Assembly: GCF_026210795.1 (NCBI RefSeq)
Contig: NC_089434.1
Span: 2,604,001-2,668,000, forward strand
Length of the DNA stretch: 64,000 bases
Source of the DNA: Rhizophagus irregularis
Lineage: Eukaryota > Glomeromycota > Glomeromycetes > Glomerales > Glomeraceae
Direction: 5' to 3'
Position 1 is the stretch's first letter; each line of letters opens with the position of its first letter. The position numbers and the translations under genes are program-made. Below are positions 22,609 through 33,112 of this stretch, piece after piece. The notes below the pieces were generated by a model, which did not search any database, had not been told where the DNA came from, and was given only the letters and a program-made list of their open reading frames with translations.

Positions 22609-25136
22609 GTCAAGACGCCCATTTAGAAGGCCGGACTTCCTATTTCGAAGGTATATATATACCTTCAAATTTTATTTTGTTGTTTTTTAACGAAACGTTT
22701 TACTAACGTTTTCGTTTTTTGCTTTTGTAGATCAAGACGTGACTGAGATTCGTAAGTATTATTACGAATAGTGGATTTTTTTAATATTATAGAACGGTTT
22801 ACCAGCCGTTCTTGTTTTTTTATAGATTTCGAGGGAAGTGAAAACGAAAGGGGAAGAGAAAACGAGAGGGGAAGCGAAAAAAACGAAAAAGGTGGGCGAA
22901 AACGGGAAGCGAAAAAATAAAAAGAAAGGGGAAGCGAAAAAACGAAAGGGGAAGAAAATGAAAGGGGAAGCTAAAAACAGAAAGGGAAGCTAAAAACGAA
23001 GGGAAGCTAAAAACGAAAGAAGCCAAAAACGAAAGGGAAAAATTTAAAAACGAGGGCTAAAAACGAAAGCTACAAAAACGAAAGGGAAGCTAAAAACGAA
23101 AGAAGCTAAAAACGAAAGGGGAAGCTAAAAACGAGGAAAGGGGTTAAAAACGAAAGGGAAGCTAAAAACGAAAAAAAAACGTGGGATAGGGTAAAACGAA
23201 AGGAAAAGGAAAATGGAAAAGAAGGGGGAAAACGAAGGGGAAAAGAAAGGGAAAACGAAAGGGGGAAAACAAAAGGGTAAAACGAAAGGGTAAAACGAAA
23301 GGGGAAAACGAAAGGGGGAAAACGAAAGGGGAAAACGAAAGGGTGAAACGAAAGGGGAAAACGAAAGAAAACGAAAACGAAGGGAAGGGTAAAACGAAAG
23401 GAGATGGATTTCCGAAAGAGTATTTTAAGATTCGTAAGTATTGTATTACGAATCAAATATTTTTTTTTTTTTTGTTTTTTTTAAATATTATCGTTATGAA
23501 CGGTTTACTAACCGTTCTTTCTTTTTTTAGGTTCGGGTGGGCTTCCGAAGAACGGAAAACCCAAAGATTTGTAAGTACGAATCTTTAATTTATTTTTGTT
23601 ATTTTTTTATTATTACGAACGGTTTACTAACCGTTCTTGTATTTTTTTATAGGTTCGGGAGGCTTCGAAGAACGAAAACCCAAAAGATTCACGTACGAAT
23701 CTTATTTTTTTTATTTTTTTTTAATATTATGAACGGTTACTAATAACCGTTCTTTTTCTTTTTTTTTAGGATCGGATGGGCTTCCGTGTTCCGAAGAACG
23801 GGAAAATTCCAAGATTCGTAAGAATCTTGGATTTTTTTTTATTTTTTTTAAAAAAAATATTACGAACAGTTACTAATAACCGTTCTTTTATTTTTTATAG
23901 GTTCGGCCGTTCGGGTGGGCTTCCGTGTTCCGAAGAACGGGAAATCTCCAAAGATTCGTAAGAATCTTGGATTTTTTTTTTATTGTTTTTAAAAAAAATA
24001 TTACGAACGGTTACTAATAACCGTTCTTTCTTTTTTTAGGATCTGGTGGGCTTCCGAAGAAAGGAAAACCAAGAAACCAAGATTCGTAAGTAAGTACGAA
24101 TCTTGGTTTAATTTTTTTGTTTTTTTTTTTAATATATGAACGGTTTACTAATAACCGTTCTTTTCTTTTTTTAGGATCGGGTGGGCTTCCGAAGAACGAA
24201 AACCCAAAGATTCGTAAGTACGAATCTTTAATCTTTTTTATTTATTATTATTACGAATGGTTTACTAACCATTCTTTCTTTTTTTAGGTTCGGGTGGGCT
24301 TCCGAAGAACGAAAACCCAAAGATAAAGATTCGTAAGTACAGTACGAATCTTTATATATTTTTTATTTTTATTTTTTTTTATCATTTTGGAACGGTTTAC
24401 TAACCGTTCCTTTCTTTTTTTAGGTTTCGGGCGGGCTTTTGTGTGGGAAAAACCAAGATTCGTAAGTACGAATCTTGGTTTAATTTTTTTAATTTTTTTT
24501 TTTAATATTAATGAACGGTTACTAATAACCGTTCTTTCTTTTTTTAGGATCGGGTGGAGTGGGCTTCCGACCTTCGGAAAAGAAGAACCAAGATTCGTAA
24601 GTACGAATCTTGGTTTATTTTTTTAATTTTTTTTTTTAATATTACGAACGGTTACTAATAACCGTTCTTTCTTTTTTAGGATCGGGTGGGCTTCTGACCT
24701 TTGGGAAAGAGGAACCAAGATTCATAAGTACGAATCTTGGTTTATTTTTTTTTGATTTTTTTTTCAATATTAATGAACGGTTACTAATAACCGTTCTTTC
24801 TTTTTTAGGATCGGGTGGAGTGGGCTTCCGACCTTCGGGAAAAGAAGAACCAAGATTCGTAAGTACGAATCTTGGTTTATTTTTTTGATTTTTTTTTAAT
24901 ATTATTATGAACGGTTACTAATAACCGTTCTTTTCTTTTCTTTTTAGGTGCCGGGTGTCTCAGGTGTCTTCTGAAGAACGGAAAAAACCAAAGATTCGTA
25001 AGTAAGTACGAATCTTGGTTTTTTTTCTTATTTTTTTTTAATATTATGAACGGTTACTAACCGTTCTTCTCTTTTTTTTATAGGTTCGGGTGGATTGCTA
25101 AAGAACAATCAAAGATTCGTATATACGAATACATGA
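22609..25136 (+). CDS. Candidate multi-micro-exon gene with structured introns (function unknown)
   Basis: Fifteen intron-like units of 74-97 bp start at 22651, 22752, 23434, 23571, about 23693, 23818, 23958, 24086, 24214, 24333, 24462, 24597, 24724, 24859 and 24998. Nearly all have GTAAGT-type donors, TACTAAC or CTAATAAC branch-like sites 18-25 nt before a T-rich TAG acceptor. From 23190 the exons join in order into one open frame ending at TGA 25134-25136. Repeated peptides are rich in Gly, Lys and Arg (SGGLPKNGKPK, DRVEWASDLRKRRTK). Oddities: donor 24724 is ATAAGT, donor 23693 is GTACGA, the purine tract 22840-23190 is closed in each frame by repeat slippage, and no start codon or signal peptide is found. 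It recalls SP7-type Rhizophagus effectors, which have basic tandem repeats and several introns, but homology is unproven. It may equally be a decayed or non-coding array. Confidence 0.5.
22840..23405. repeat. Polypurine tract, unit AAACGAAAGGGGAAGC
   Basis: About 565 bp of almost pure purine on the plus strand, built from imperfect AAAACGAAAGGGGAAGCTA units of 12-20 bp. It lies between the second and third intron-like units. With the polypyrimidine tract at 22480-22600 it forms a pair of long homopurine/homopyrimidine segments on opposite strands, able in principle to form triplex DNA or RNA:DNA hybrids. Minus-strand open stretches here are repeat artefacts. Confidence 0.85.
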
Positions 25137-25511
25137 ATCATGTAATTGTGGAATTGTATTTGAATTAGCAATATTTTTTGTAAATTAGATAGATGCAATA
25201 ATAATAATATAATTATAAAGTATTTAAGCATTAATAAATACATTTATTTAATAAATTTGATAAAAAAAATCAAAATAAATTCATAAATAAATGGGTTGTT
25301 ATTAGACCATAATTCGGCTTAAAGTTTTAAGGTCGAATATTGGTCAATTTAAACCTAAATAATGGTCGAATAATTAGTCCGAATTTGGGACGATTGGCAC
25401 CCTAAATGCGCCCGAAAATTCGACCTCAATTTGACACAGGTTAGACCATTATTCGACCTATATTCGACCTGGTCAAATTTAGGCCGAATTGTCCTTTTTC
25501 GACTAGTGTTG

Positions 25512-26528
25512 GCCAAAATTAACTATTATGAACAAATAATAATTTACGGTCAAATTAACGAAACTGCGCCACAATAAGTAGATTCGATTTTTATTCGAGA
25601 TTCGATTTAAAATCGATTCTTATCGATTTTCGATAGTTTCGATTTTAATCGAATCTTTTCCGATCCCTACACTAACGATAATTCGCACACTCAATTTCAA
25701 CAACAACAACAAAATTTTCTTGATGTAAATGGTTCATTTATCAATTTCAATAACTTTCGTGGGTAACACTTTCTGATTTAAGTAATATAACATACAGTAT
25801 ACTATATGCTATTCTACACATCTATTTTTCCTATCATTATACGATATTTTATTTTGATATTTTTATATAAGGAGAATTTTATAGGTTATTTATTAGCAAT
25901 ATTTATTATTAAGGTTAATTTTAATTTACGGTCAAATTAACGAAACTGCACCACAATAAGTAGATTCGATTTTTATTCGAGATTCGATTTAAAATCGATT
26001 CTTATCGATTTTCGATAGTTTCGATTTTAATCGAATCTTTTCCGATCCCTAACCTAGACAATACATTTTTCATTGAATATTCAAATTCTGAAGATTCTGA
26101 AGATAAAAAAGAATCTAATATTATCAATCAGTGGTCATGTCAGGGATCAGCAGGGATCGGTATGGGAAGTTGATTTAATTAAAGGTTCTACATTTATATT
26201 AATACATTTTTGTAAAACCGTTTTTTTGGTTAAATAAAAAATCTTACATAATAAAGTACACTAAAAATTTACATGTGACTTAGTGCTATTTCGAAGTTAT
26301 ATTATATTAAGTTTTATCATTATTGGATAAATATTGAGAAACTTTTATTAGGAGCGTATTTTTACGAAGCGAAAAATGGCCAAACTTCAATTGTATTTTA
26401 ACGTAAAAGTGTTGTTTCAACGTGGTCTGTAACACTATGTTATGCAAAACGTGAAGACCTTAAGTAGATATTTTTGTCTCCTTACGGACAAAAAAGAATG
26501 TCAGTAACTTGCATCTCTACAATTTATT
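25512..26528. repeat. Intergenic DNA with 128-bp direct repeat
   Basis: The segments 25541-25669 and 25923-26050 are almost identical (AATTTACGGTCAAATTAACG then a TCGATTTT/AAAATCGA-rich palindromic stretch ending TTTTCCGATCCCTA). Between them a short open stretch with Gln repeats (TQFQQQQQNFLDVNGSFI) is followed by GTAACA and could be an exon remnant. The rest to 26528 is AT-rich with no supported gene. Confidence 0.55.
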
Positions 26529-29500
26529 TTGACTATTTTTTGTCAAAGGAAATCATTAATGTCAGAACAAAAATATGAAATTTCCACACCCTTGCCTTCT
26601 ATAGACTTTTTAGAAGAATACAACGATGAAATAAGCAGTAATGACGAGTTTGGACGTGAAATGTTAAATGAAACACTTGATAATACTAGTGATATACATT
26701 TTGAAGACCCTGAAAAAAAAAAGAAAAATGATTGTGAAACATTTGAACATGATGAAGTTATAGATAATTTAGAACACACTGAACTTACACCATATGTAGT
26801 TATCGATTTTATTAAGGGTGAAGTTCAACGATGTGGGGAATCAACGAAACTAAGACAATTACGAAATTTGTTTGGAACATGGCAAGTCGACAGAGATGCA
26901 ATCAATGAAGTTGATGGAGTTTTAATAAGATTAGGAGTATGTAATACTCATTTCCAATTTGATAATAAGTATCTACATCAATCACGAAATAAACAATTGA
27001 AAGATTTTAATCAAGGAATTATTCAATGGAGACGATGCATTTCTTGTAATAAATATATTACTTTTTTTTCTCGGGGCGCAGGATGCACATTACATTCTTG
27101 GCATTTAAATAAACAAAATATTCAAGTTCCATGTATTGGACAGTATACATGTGAGGCGCTACGAGATTGTCTACCAGTGTGTAAACGGGCTTTTGATGAC
27201 ATTAATCCGTGGTAAAAAGTGTGTGTTACTGGTATTACGAAAATTTGGGTAGTCATATTCATCATCATTCTGGGAGAGGAAAAAGTGGGATAACATGTAC
27301 TACATTACATGCTGATGATACAGCAAAAGGGTTAGAGTATTTGGGTAACTGGTTAATTAATATCGCACAAACAGGAAATGACAAAGAAAAAAATCAAAAA
27401 ATATTAACTAAAGCTTTCGAAGCCCTTCTTCCCTTTGCCGACCTAATGTTCAGTTCCAATTCTACTATTACTACTCTTATCTCAACTACCCTAAATGAAC
27501 CTCCCAGTTTGTTTATGATAAAGACTCTTTTTATTGAATTTTCTAAAAAACAAGAAATTGAAAAAAAATTAGAAATCAAAGAAAAAGAACTTGAAAAAAA
27601 AGAAATTGAAAAGAAAGAAATCGAAAAAAAATTAGAAATAGAAGATTTTGAGGCAGGTATACTCTCTTTTTCTTCATGAAAACTCACGGTAAAAAAAAGA
27701 TGCGAATGAATAATTTTTTGATTGATTGATACAGGAATTTGGTTGTACATTTGGACAAAAATTATGGAATTCTTGATCATATGTCAATTCAAGAGCATCT
27801 GCCTTAGAATCTCCGCAAACTATTCAAGAATATTACGATGGGTTTCCCAAGTTTTTAAATGATTTCTTCTTTGGAGTAATTGATGAATTATATCAAAAAA
27901 TGATAATAGTATGCAACTGGCAACGAAAAAAATGTCACAAGTTACCAAAAACTGTAATTTCTGAACTGATAATGAAAACTGTAACATTATTACGTCGATG
28001 TTATTAGGACTAGCTTTTCCTCATTTGAAAATTTGGTTATCTCAAGTTTTAGCTAGCCTTAGTCGTATGCCAAGATTACTGGGTTCTTTTCAACAGTTGT
28101 TAACAGTTTGTCACGTAAGTTCTCATAGTGACAGACACGAACAAAAACTTGCAAAAATCCGAATGGAAGAATCGAATCCATCAAACCGTTTAATTCGCGC
28201 TAACAATGTGTGAAATTTAGCAATCATCGATAACATCGATTTTAAAGAGAAGAGTTTCAAGTTCGGTAATATATATGATGTTACGCGTGGTAACTCACAT
28301 GCCACTCTGAGAATGGCCTTTCAAGCCCAATTGCCAGTCGAAATAGAAACTAGTCCTGAACAAGTCATCGAGTTAACTCCTAATACTTCATTATTCGGGA
28401 TGAATTAGAGTATTGATGAAACGTTAAATATGTTTCAAAAGGTTATTTTTGATTTGTTAGATTTCAAAGAAATTGAAGGTGAATTAATTTACAAGACAAA
28501 TTTTGATGGGGAAACTATCAAGCGCGTTTTACTTACTAAATTAGACCCAGAATGTCTTGGTCCTTCTCCCAATGTTGTAATATTAGAGCCAGGAGCCAAT
28601 CCGAATTCTGACGAAGAAATTTTGCATGTTTCTGAAATGTATAAGGAGGACTTTGCGATGAACAATCATTCCTTTTTAGATATCATAGCAGATGAGGCGA
28701 TCTTTCGTAGGTTAATCAAATGCCGGGAGAAATGGCCAAATATAAGACCTCACTTGGGCCAATGGCACACGTTGAAGGACTTTTGTTCAGTTTTGATAGT
28801 CCTATTCTCTAGTTACGGATTATTAAATTTGGCGTCATGTTTGGGCGTTCATTTCTTGGACAAATTATAAGCTGCAGTCAATTATCGGTCAACTGCACGA
28901 GTATTGGATCTTTTATGGGTGGCAGTGGGGATAGCAATCAATATTTACATAAAAAAAATTGGAATATCACTTTCAGATATAATAGATGATGAAAATGATG
29001 CTCATGTTTGTCTCAAAGTATAGTATACCTTTATTTTATATTACCAATTAATTATATTGTATTTTATTTATTTTATTATTTATTTATAATTATGTAAAAC
29101 TTACTTTATTACAATAAAAAGATATGGTACTTATACTATAAATGGGCTGGTATCTGGAAAGTGCATTGGATGGGAATGCGCATAGGAAACTTTGGTCTGC
29201 AACGAAATTCTTTATCTGCAGCGGCTTCACTTTACGCAAGTGCAGCGAAATCCAACTATACGACAGCTATAGCCCATTATCTTAACGTCATGCGCAAATT
29301 CTTAAATTAAATTAGAAGAAAGATTAAATTATTGTGGCACCTTTAAAATTCCCCGCGATGTTAATGAAGATTCACGGCATGTTTGTTTTGGCTTTGACGA
29401 AGCTCTGAAAACGTTTGGCGTAAGGTTTATCAAACAAAATGTTTATGGAAATATAATTGATGAGAAGAACCTTAGAGATCAGATAAAGTCTTCTCAGGAC

Positions 29501-30136
29501 GAAAGAGAAAGGATAGACCTGTTAATGAGTGAGTACCTTAATGATTATGCAGTTTCATATAGTGAACGGGCTATAAAGTCACACAAGAAATCTTTATGAG
29601 AGCTCGTGAATGACTTCATAACGGGTTTTGGAATGTCTGACCCCTTATCACACCAACTATTCCAAGAATATACACCCACAGAAATGCATAAGGAAGGGCT
29701 TAGTAGACTGTTTAATTGTTATCTAAATGGTTTAAAATGAATTAAAGCAATATACCGGCAAGAAGTTCTAAAGACAGAAGATAGAAATCCACAAGGTAGA
29801 AGGACAATAGGAGTTGTTAGAACGAAGGTGAAAGATTATAATAGTAAGAAAAAGGCTGAGAAGAGAAAAATAATGATTCCAGAACTTACACAGCCTGTAG
29901 TAAAAGATTTAAATGAAACGTCACTAACCATCGAACCACAATCCAAATGAAGAAAAATAGCAGGTGCCAGACATCGAACTACCGAAAATGAGACAGCAAT
30001 TCTTTGTGCACTAAAAATATATAAAAATTACCTTCCGGAAGATGCTATTGGTTCCGTTCGTGAGAAATTGTCAGAAGTTTGGACTGTTAAAAAGGTGCGA
30101 GAGTGGTGGAATTATCATAAGAACAAGGAATTGTGA
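26529..30136 (+). pseudogene. Decayed multi-copy transposon-like gene, family unrecognised
   Basis: Recognisable pieces in order: an acidic N-terminal region (26565-26800); a cysteine/histidine domain (GEVQRCGESTKLRQLRNLFG; CISCNKYITFFSRGAGCTLH; CIGQYTCEALRDC) at 26818-27200; a short shifted segment (SVCYWYYENLGSHIHHHSGR); a Lys/Glu coiled coil (27545-27650); HLKIWLSQVLASLSRMPRLL (28020); NIYDVTRGNSHATLRMAFQA (28270); WPNIRPHLGQWHTLKDFCSV (28735-28795); WYLKW-like and RIGNFGLQRNSLSAAASLYA (29180); HVCFGFDEALKTFGVRFIKQ (29380); DERERIDLLMSEYLNDY; and WNYHKNKEL ending at 30136. At least eight stops or frameshifts separate them. The layout resembles a gene type I believe is highly repeated in Glomeromycotina, possibly related to DUF6589-like transposase genes, but I cannot confirm that. 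Confidence 0.6.
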
Positions 30137-30840
30137 AAAATTGTAAATATTGGGCAGTGATAAATAAACAGTTTGCATTTGCAAACCGCTAAAATCAATC
30201 ATTATCAGTTATTATCGTTTTTTTTATTTAGTTTGTTATAATAATATAAAGAACAAATGCAATTCCTATAGGTTAACTAGTCGATAAAATAAAAATTTGC
30301 TATTTGCCTTTAAAGTTACTATCCTAACCACCTTTTTATGTCTAAACATTTCGATTGCACTTAAAAAAATACGTGTAATCATGCACTTAATACAGAATTT
30401 GGAAATCGTATAAACTTGCATCTTGGGTTGAAATCAAAAAAAATAAGGAAAAGTTGACCATATGTAAAGTTTTTGTATAAATGTCATACTATAAAAAAAA
30501 GTGTTGGAATAGATAACCAGAAACCTCTAAATTGAAAAGTTCTTAAGGTTCTTTCGTTAATTATTTGAGCCAATATCACGTTGCATTAGACCATTCATTT
30601 TTGATTATTAGTGTTACACAAAATTTCAATTAGTGATCGACAAGTGAATCGCCTTATCCTGACATGACCACTGATTGTTATACTGAATAACGATAATGAT
30701 GATAAAATAACATCAGATTTTGATAATAATTTTAATTTAAATAATTTAGAATTTGAAAAAGTTTTGATAGTTATATTGAAGATAAAATATACGATAATTT
30801 GAAATTAAAGGTTAAAGAATTTTTTTAAAAAGGGAAGTAT
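30137..30840. other. AT-rich intergenic DNA
   Basis: No gene, tandem repeat or clear terminal repeat found. The last part (30680-30840) may be degenerate N-terminal coding sequence of the next fragment (DFDNNFNLNNLEFEKVLI). Confidence 0.4.
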
Positions 30841-30867
30841 TCATGCCATTCTTCTAATCAATCCTAT

Positions 30868-31245
30868 TTTATGAAAATTGGTTATGAACGATTTCTTAAA
30901 CGTCGAGCAGAATTTGAAAGCCTGGATAAAAATATAAAGAATATGGTTGTCAAAGGCCAACTCATGATTTTCAAAAAAAATGAAAATACTAGAAAAGTTA
31001 ATGAAAGTAATAGAAAATATGTGCATTTTAATTATTGTTTTAATAATAATCTTCCAATTTGCTGTACAACATATAAAAATCTTATTGGAGCCAGTTATAA
31101 ATATTTAGATACGATTATACAACATTTACGAGAACATGGCATTGAAGAACATATATATGGAAATACTGGAAGAGCTCCAAAAAATATGAATTGTATTGAA
31201 GTTAATTATGATATAGCACATTGTAACCATGGACATCGAACTTAA
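30868..31245 (+). pseudogene. Transposase-like gene, N-terminal fragment
   Basis: An open stretch encodes YERFLKRRAEFESLDKNIKN and CFNNNLPICCTTYKNLIGAS, then YLDTIIQHLREHGIEEHIYG and NTGRAPKNMNCIEVNYDIA. The arrangement of a basic region, a Cys-containing helical segment and the HGNxxRAPK-like motif resembles the N-terminal part of DUF7869-type transposon genes, whose later part lies at 33113-34240. The intervening 1.9 kb is taken up by other repeats including the hAT-type element at 31738. Confidence 0.45.
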
Positions 31246-31454
31246 TGAAATAGATAAATAATACACTGAACAGAAGATCACATAATAGAAAGTCACATGA
31301 TTAGATATAAAGATGTTAGCCTTAATTATTTTTTAAAAAATTTGAATTACGGCTATAAGATTTTTATAGCCTTAATTAATTACAGCATATAAAATTTTGT
31401 ATTATGACACTTTTTTGAATTACGGCTAACATCTTTAATTGGATAAATAATTAG

Positions 31455-31700
31455 CCGAAAAGGATAAACATTTAGGAAAAGAAATAATCTACATGATGTA
31501 ATGTTTATTGAATGATTAATGAAGATCAGATAGATTAATTAAGAAGTTGATCAATCACGACATGATAACCAGTTTATCGAGCTCGTCAATAGGAAAATTC
31601 TGATATACTGTAATAACAGGTTTATCAAGTTTATTAATAGGAACAATTAGGACTGAGGAGTAATTATAAGCTACAAAAGATAGATTATAAGTTGGGAACA
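31455..31700. repeat. Dispersed repeat, inverted relative of 21085-21265
   Basis: Contains AGAAATAATCTACATGATGT, GAATGATTAATGAAGATCAG and TTATCAAGTTTATTAATAGG, the diverged reverse complement of the segment near 21085-21265, including the flanking AGCTACAAAAGATAGATTAT portion. Confidence 0.55.
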
Positions 31701-31737
31701 TTTGATTATTTTTCTTTACAATAGAATATTTCTTTAC

Positions 31738-32540
31738 TAGAGTTCTGAATGGATTAGGTCAGGTTAGTTTAGGTTATATCAGGTTGTCTATTTAACTTAA
31801 CCTGACCTGAAATCTGAAAAATTTCAGGACTATTTTTATTAAAGTATTGAAAAAAAATGGTACAAAACTTTTTTTTTTAATATAATATTATAAAAAAAAC
31901 GTTTTTGCAACGTTTTTTAATAAAACATTGAAAAAAAATATTGCAAAACATTTTTTTAATATAACATTATGAAAAAAATGTTTTCGCAATGTTATTATTG
32001 AAATATCAAAAAAAAATGGTACAAAACATTTTTTTAATATAATATTATGAAAAAAATGTTTTCACAACGTTTTTCTTAAAATATTGTGATTCAACATTTT
32101 TATATTAAAATCATATAAAAAAGTAAATCCCAATACTGCAATTCACTTTTTTTTATATAGAATTAATATAAAAAAAGTGAGTTGCGATATCACAATTCAC
32201 TTTTATTATATAAAATCAAGATAAAAAAGTGAATCGCAATATTTCAACTCACTTTTATTATATAAATTAATATAAAAAAGTGAATCGCAATATCACAACT
32301 CACTTTTATTATATAAAATCAATATAAAAAAGTGAATCGCAATACCGCAACTCACTTTTTTTATATAGAATTAATATAAAAAAGTGAATCACAATATTGC
32401 AACTCACTTTTATTATATAGTAGAATCAATAGTTTCAGGTCAACAGGTCAATCAGGTCATGTCAATCTTCATACCTGACTTGAATTTCAGGTCAGGTCAG
32501 GTTAGGTTACTTGAATTTGGCTAACCTGTTCGAAGCTCTA
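31738..32540. mobile_element. Non-autonomous hAT-type element with internal satellites
   Basis: The 803-bp element has terminal inverted repeats TAGAGTTCTGAATGGATTAG and TAGAGCTTCGAACAGGTTAG (15 of 20 matching) and a perfect 8-bp target duplication TTCTTTAC (31730-31737 and 32541-32548), which fits the hAT superfamily. GGTCAGGT/AACCTGACC motifs cluster near both ends. The interior is non-coding and consists of two satellites: three ~85-bp units (31850-32090) and six ~52-bp units (32105-32425). Confidence 0.85.
32105..32425. repeat. Palindromic tandem repeat, ~52-bp unit, six copies
   Basis: Each unit has the form AAAAAAGTGAATCGCAATAT then CNCAACTCACTTTTATTATAT, so it is a direct repeat whose halves (AAAAGTGA and TCACTTTT) also pair as a hairpin. 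It lies inside the hAT-type element. Confidence 0.8.
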
Positions 32541-32548
32541 TTCTTTAC

Positions 32549-33112
32549 GATGTAATATTTGAAAGATTATTTTTTTTTAAAGAATAACAGATGGCACATA
32601 AAAGATAGCACATAAAAGAAAGTATATTAGAAAGAAAGAACAGGTTATTTTAGTGTACTTTTATAATTTTAGGGTAGTAAAATTAAATTTCAAAATATAT
32701 AAATATAGGTGGAATTCAATAGGTCAGTGGAACTCAATAAAATATTAATTATTAGAAGTTATTTTTGAATATACTTATGGTTCGCCTAAGTTTTAATTAA
32801 TGTTTTATAATGATAATTATAAGATTAATAAAATATAAACTTTCGTAATGAGAATTATCGTATTTTGGAAGAAGAAACAAGGATAAAATATCATGGCAAG
32901 AGCTATCGCAGTTTGAAAGTTAAGTAGAAATAAAATCTAAATCAAGCAAAAATATATTAACGTTTCGTTGAGATTAAATATAATAAGGCGATTCCTTTTT
33001 ATTTACTATCGGGTGGCAGATGGTGATGACAACGTGATGTATTTTTATTTTTAAAAAACTATTCAAACATACATGGTATGCCTTCACCTGGGCGGCATTT
33101 CAATGAATTTTC
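32549..33112. other. AT-rich intergenic DNA
   Basis: No gene found. A GATGGCACATAAAAGATAGC stretch at about 32591 resembles, in reverse, the TATGTGCTATCTTTTATG-like DNA upstream of 21110, consistent with one larger dispersed repeat interrupted by the hAT-type element. Confidence 0.4.

Larger units (their letters stand above)
22275..25508. mobile_element. Non-autonomous CACTA-type transposon carrying an intron/micro-exon array
   Basis: The left end reads CACTAGTCGAAAAAGGA then ACA and TTCGGCCT; the right end is the reverse complement of CACTAGTCGAAAAAGGA, CAA, TTCGGCCT. That gives about 28 bp of terminal inverted repeat with two mismatches. The element is flanked by TTG on both sides (22272-22274 and 25509-25511), the 3-bp target duplication expected for CACTA elements. 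Subterminal regions contain multiple TTCGACC/GGTCGAA motifs in both orientations (22300-22390 and 25320-25480), another family trait. No transposase is encoded. The interior is a pyrimidine tract, a purine tract and a tandem array of splice-signal modules (22609-25136). Confidence 0.85.

Noticed and set aside
22451-22690. Plus-strand open stretch in the polypyrimidine tract
   Set aside because: It has no ATG start, low complexity, and runs through a likely splice acceptor and donor.
22820-23456. Minus-strand Phe/Pro/Arg-rich open stretches
   Set aside because: They are the complement of the polypurine tract; periodic low-complexity sequence, no gene features.
23531-25083. Interpretation of the array as a plain non-splicing satellite
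   Set aside because: Not fully excluded, but coordinated donor, branch, pyrimidine tract and acceptor positions in every unit with paired stem changes are more than a satellite needs; kept as the alternative explanation.
32105-32425. CRISPR-like regular repeats
   Set aside because: Eukaryotic AT-rich palindromic minisatellite inside a hAT-type element; no unique spacers and no cas genes.
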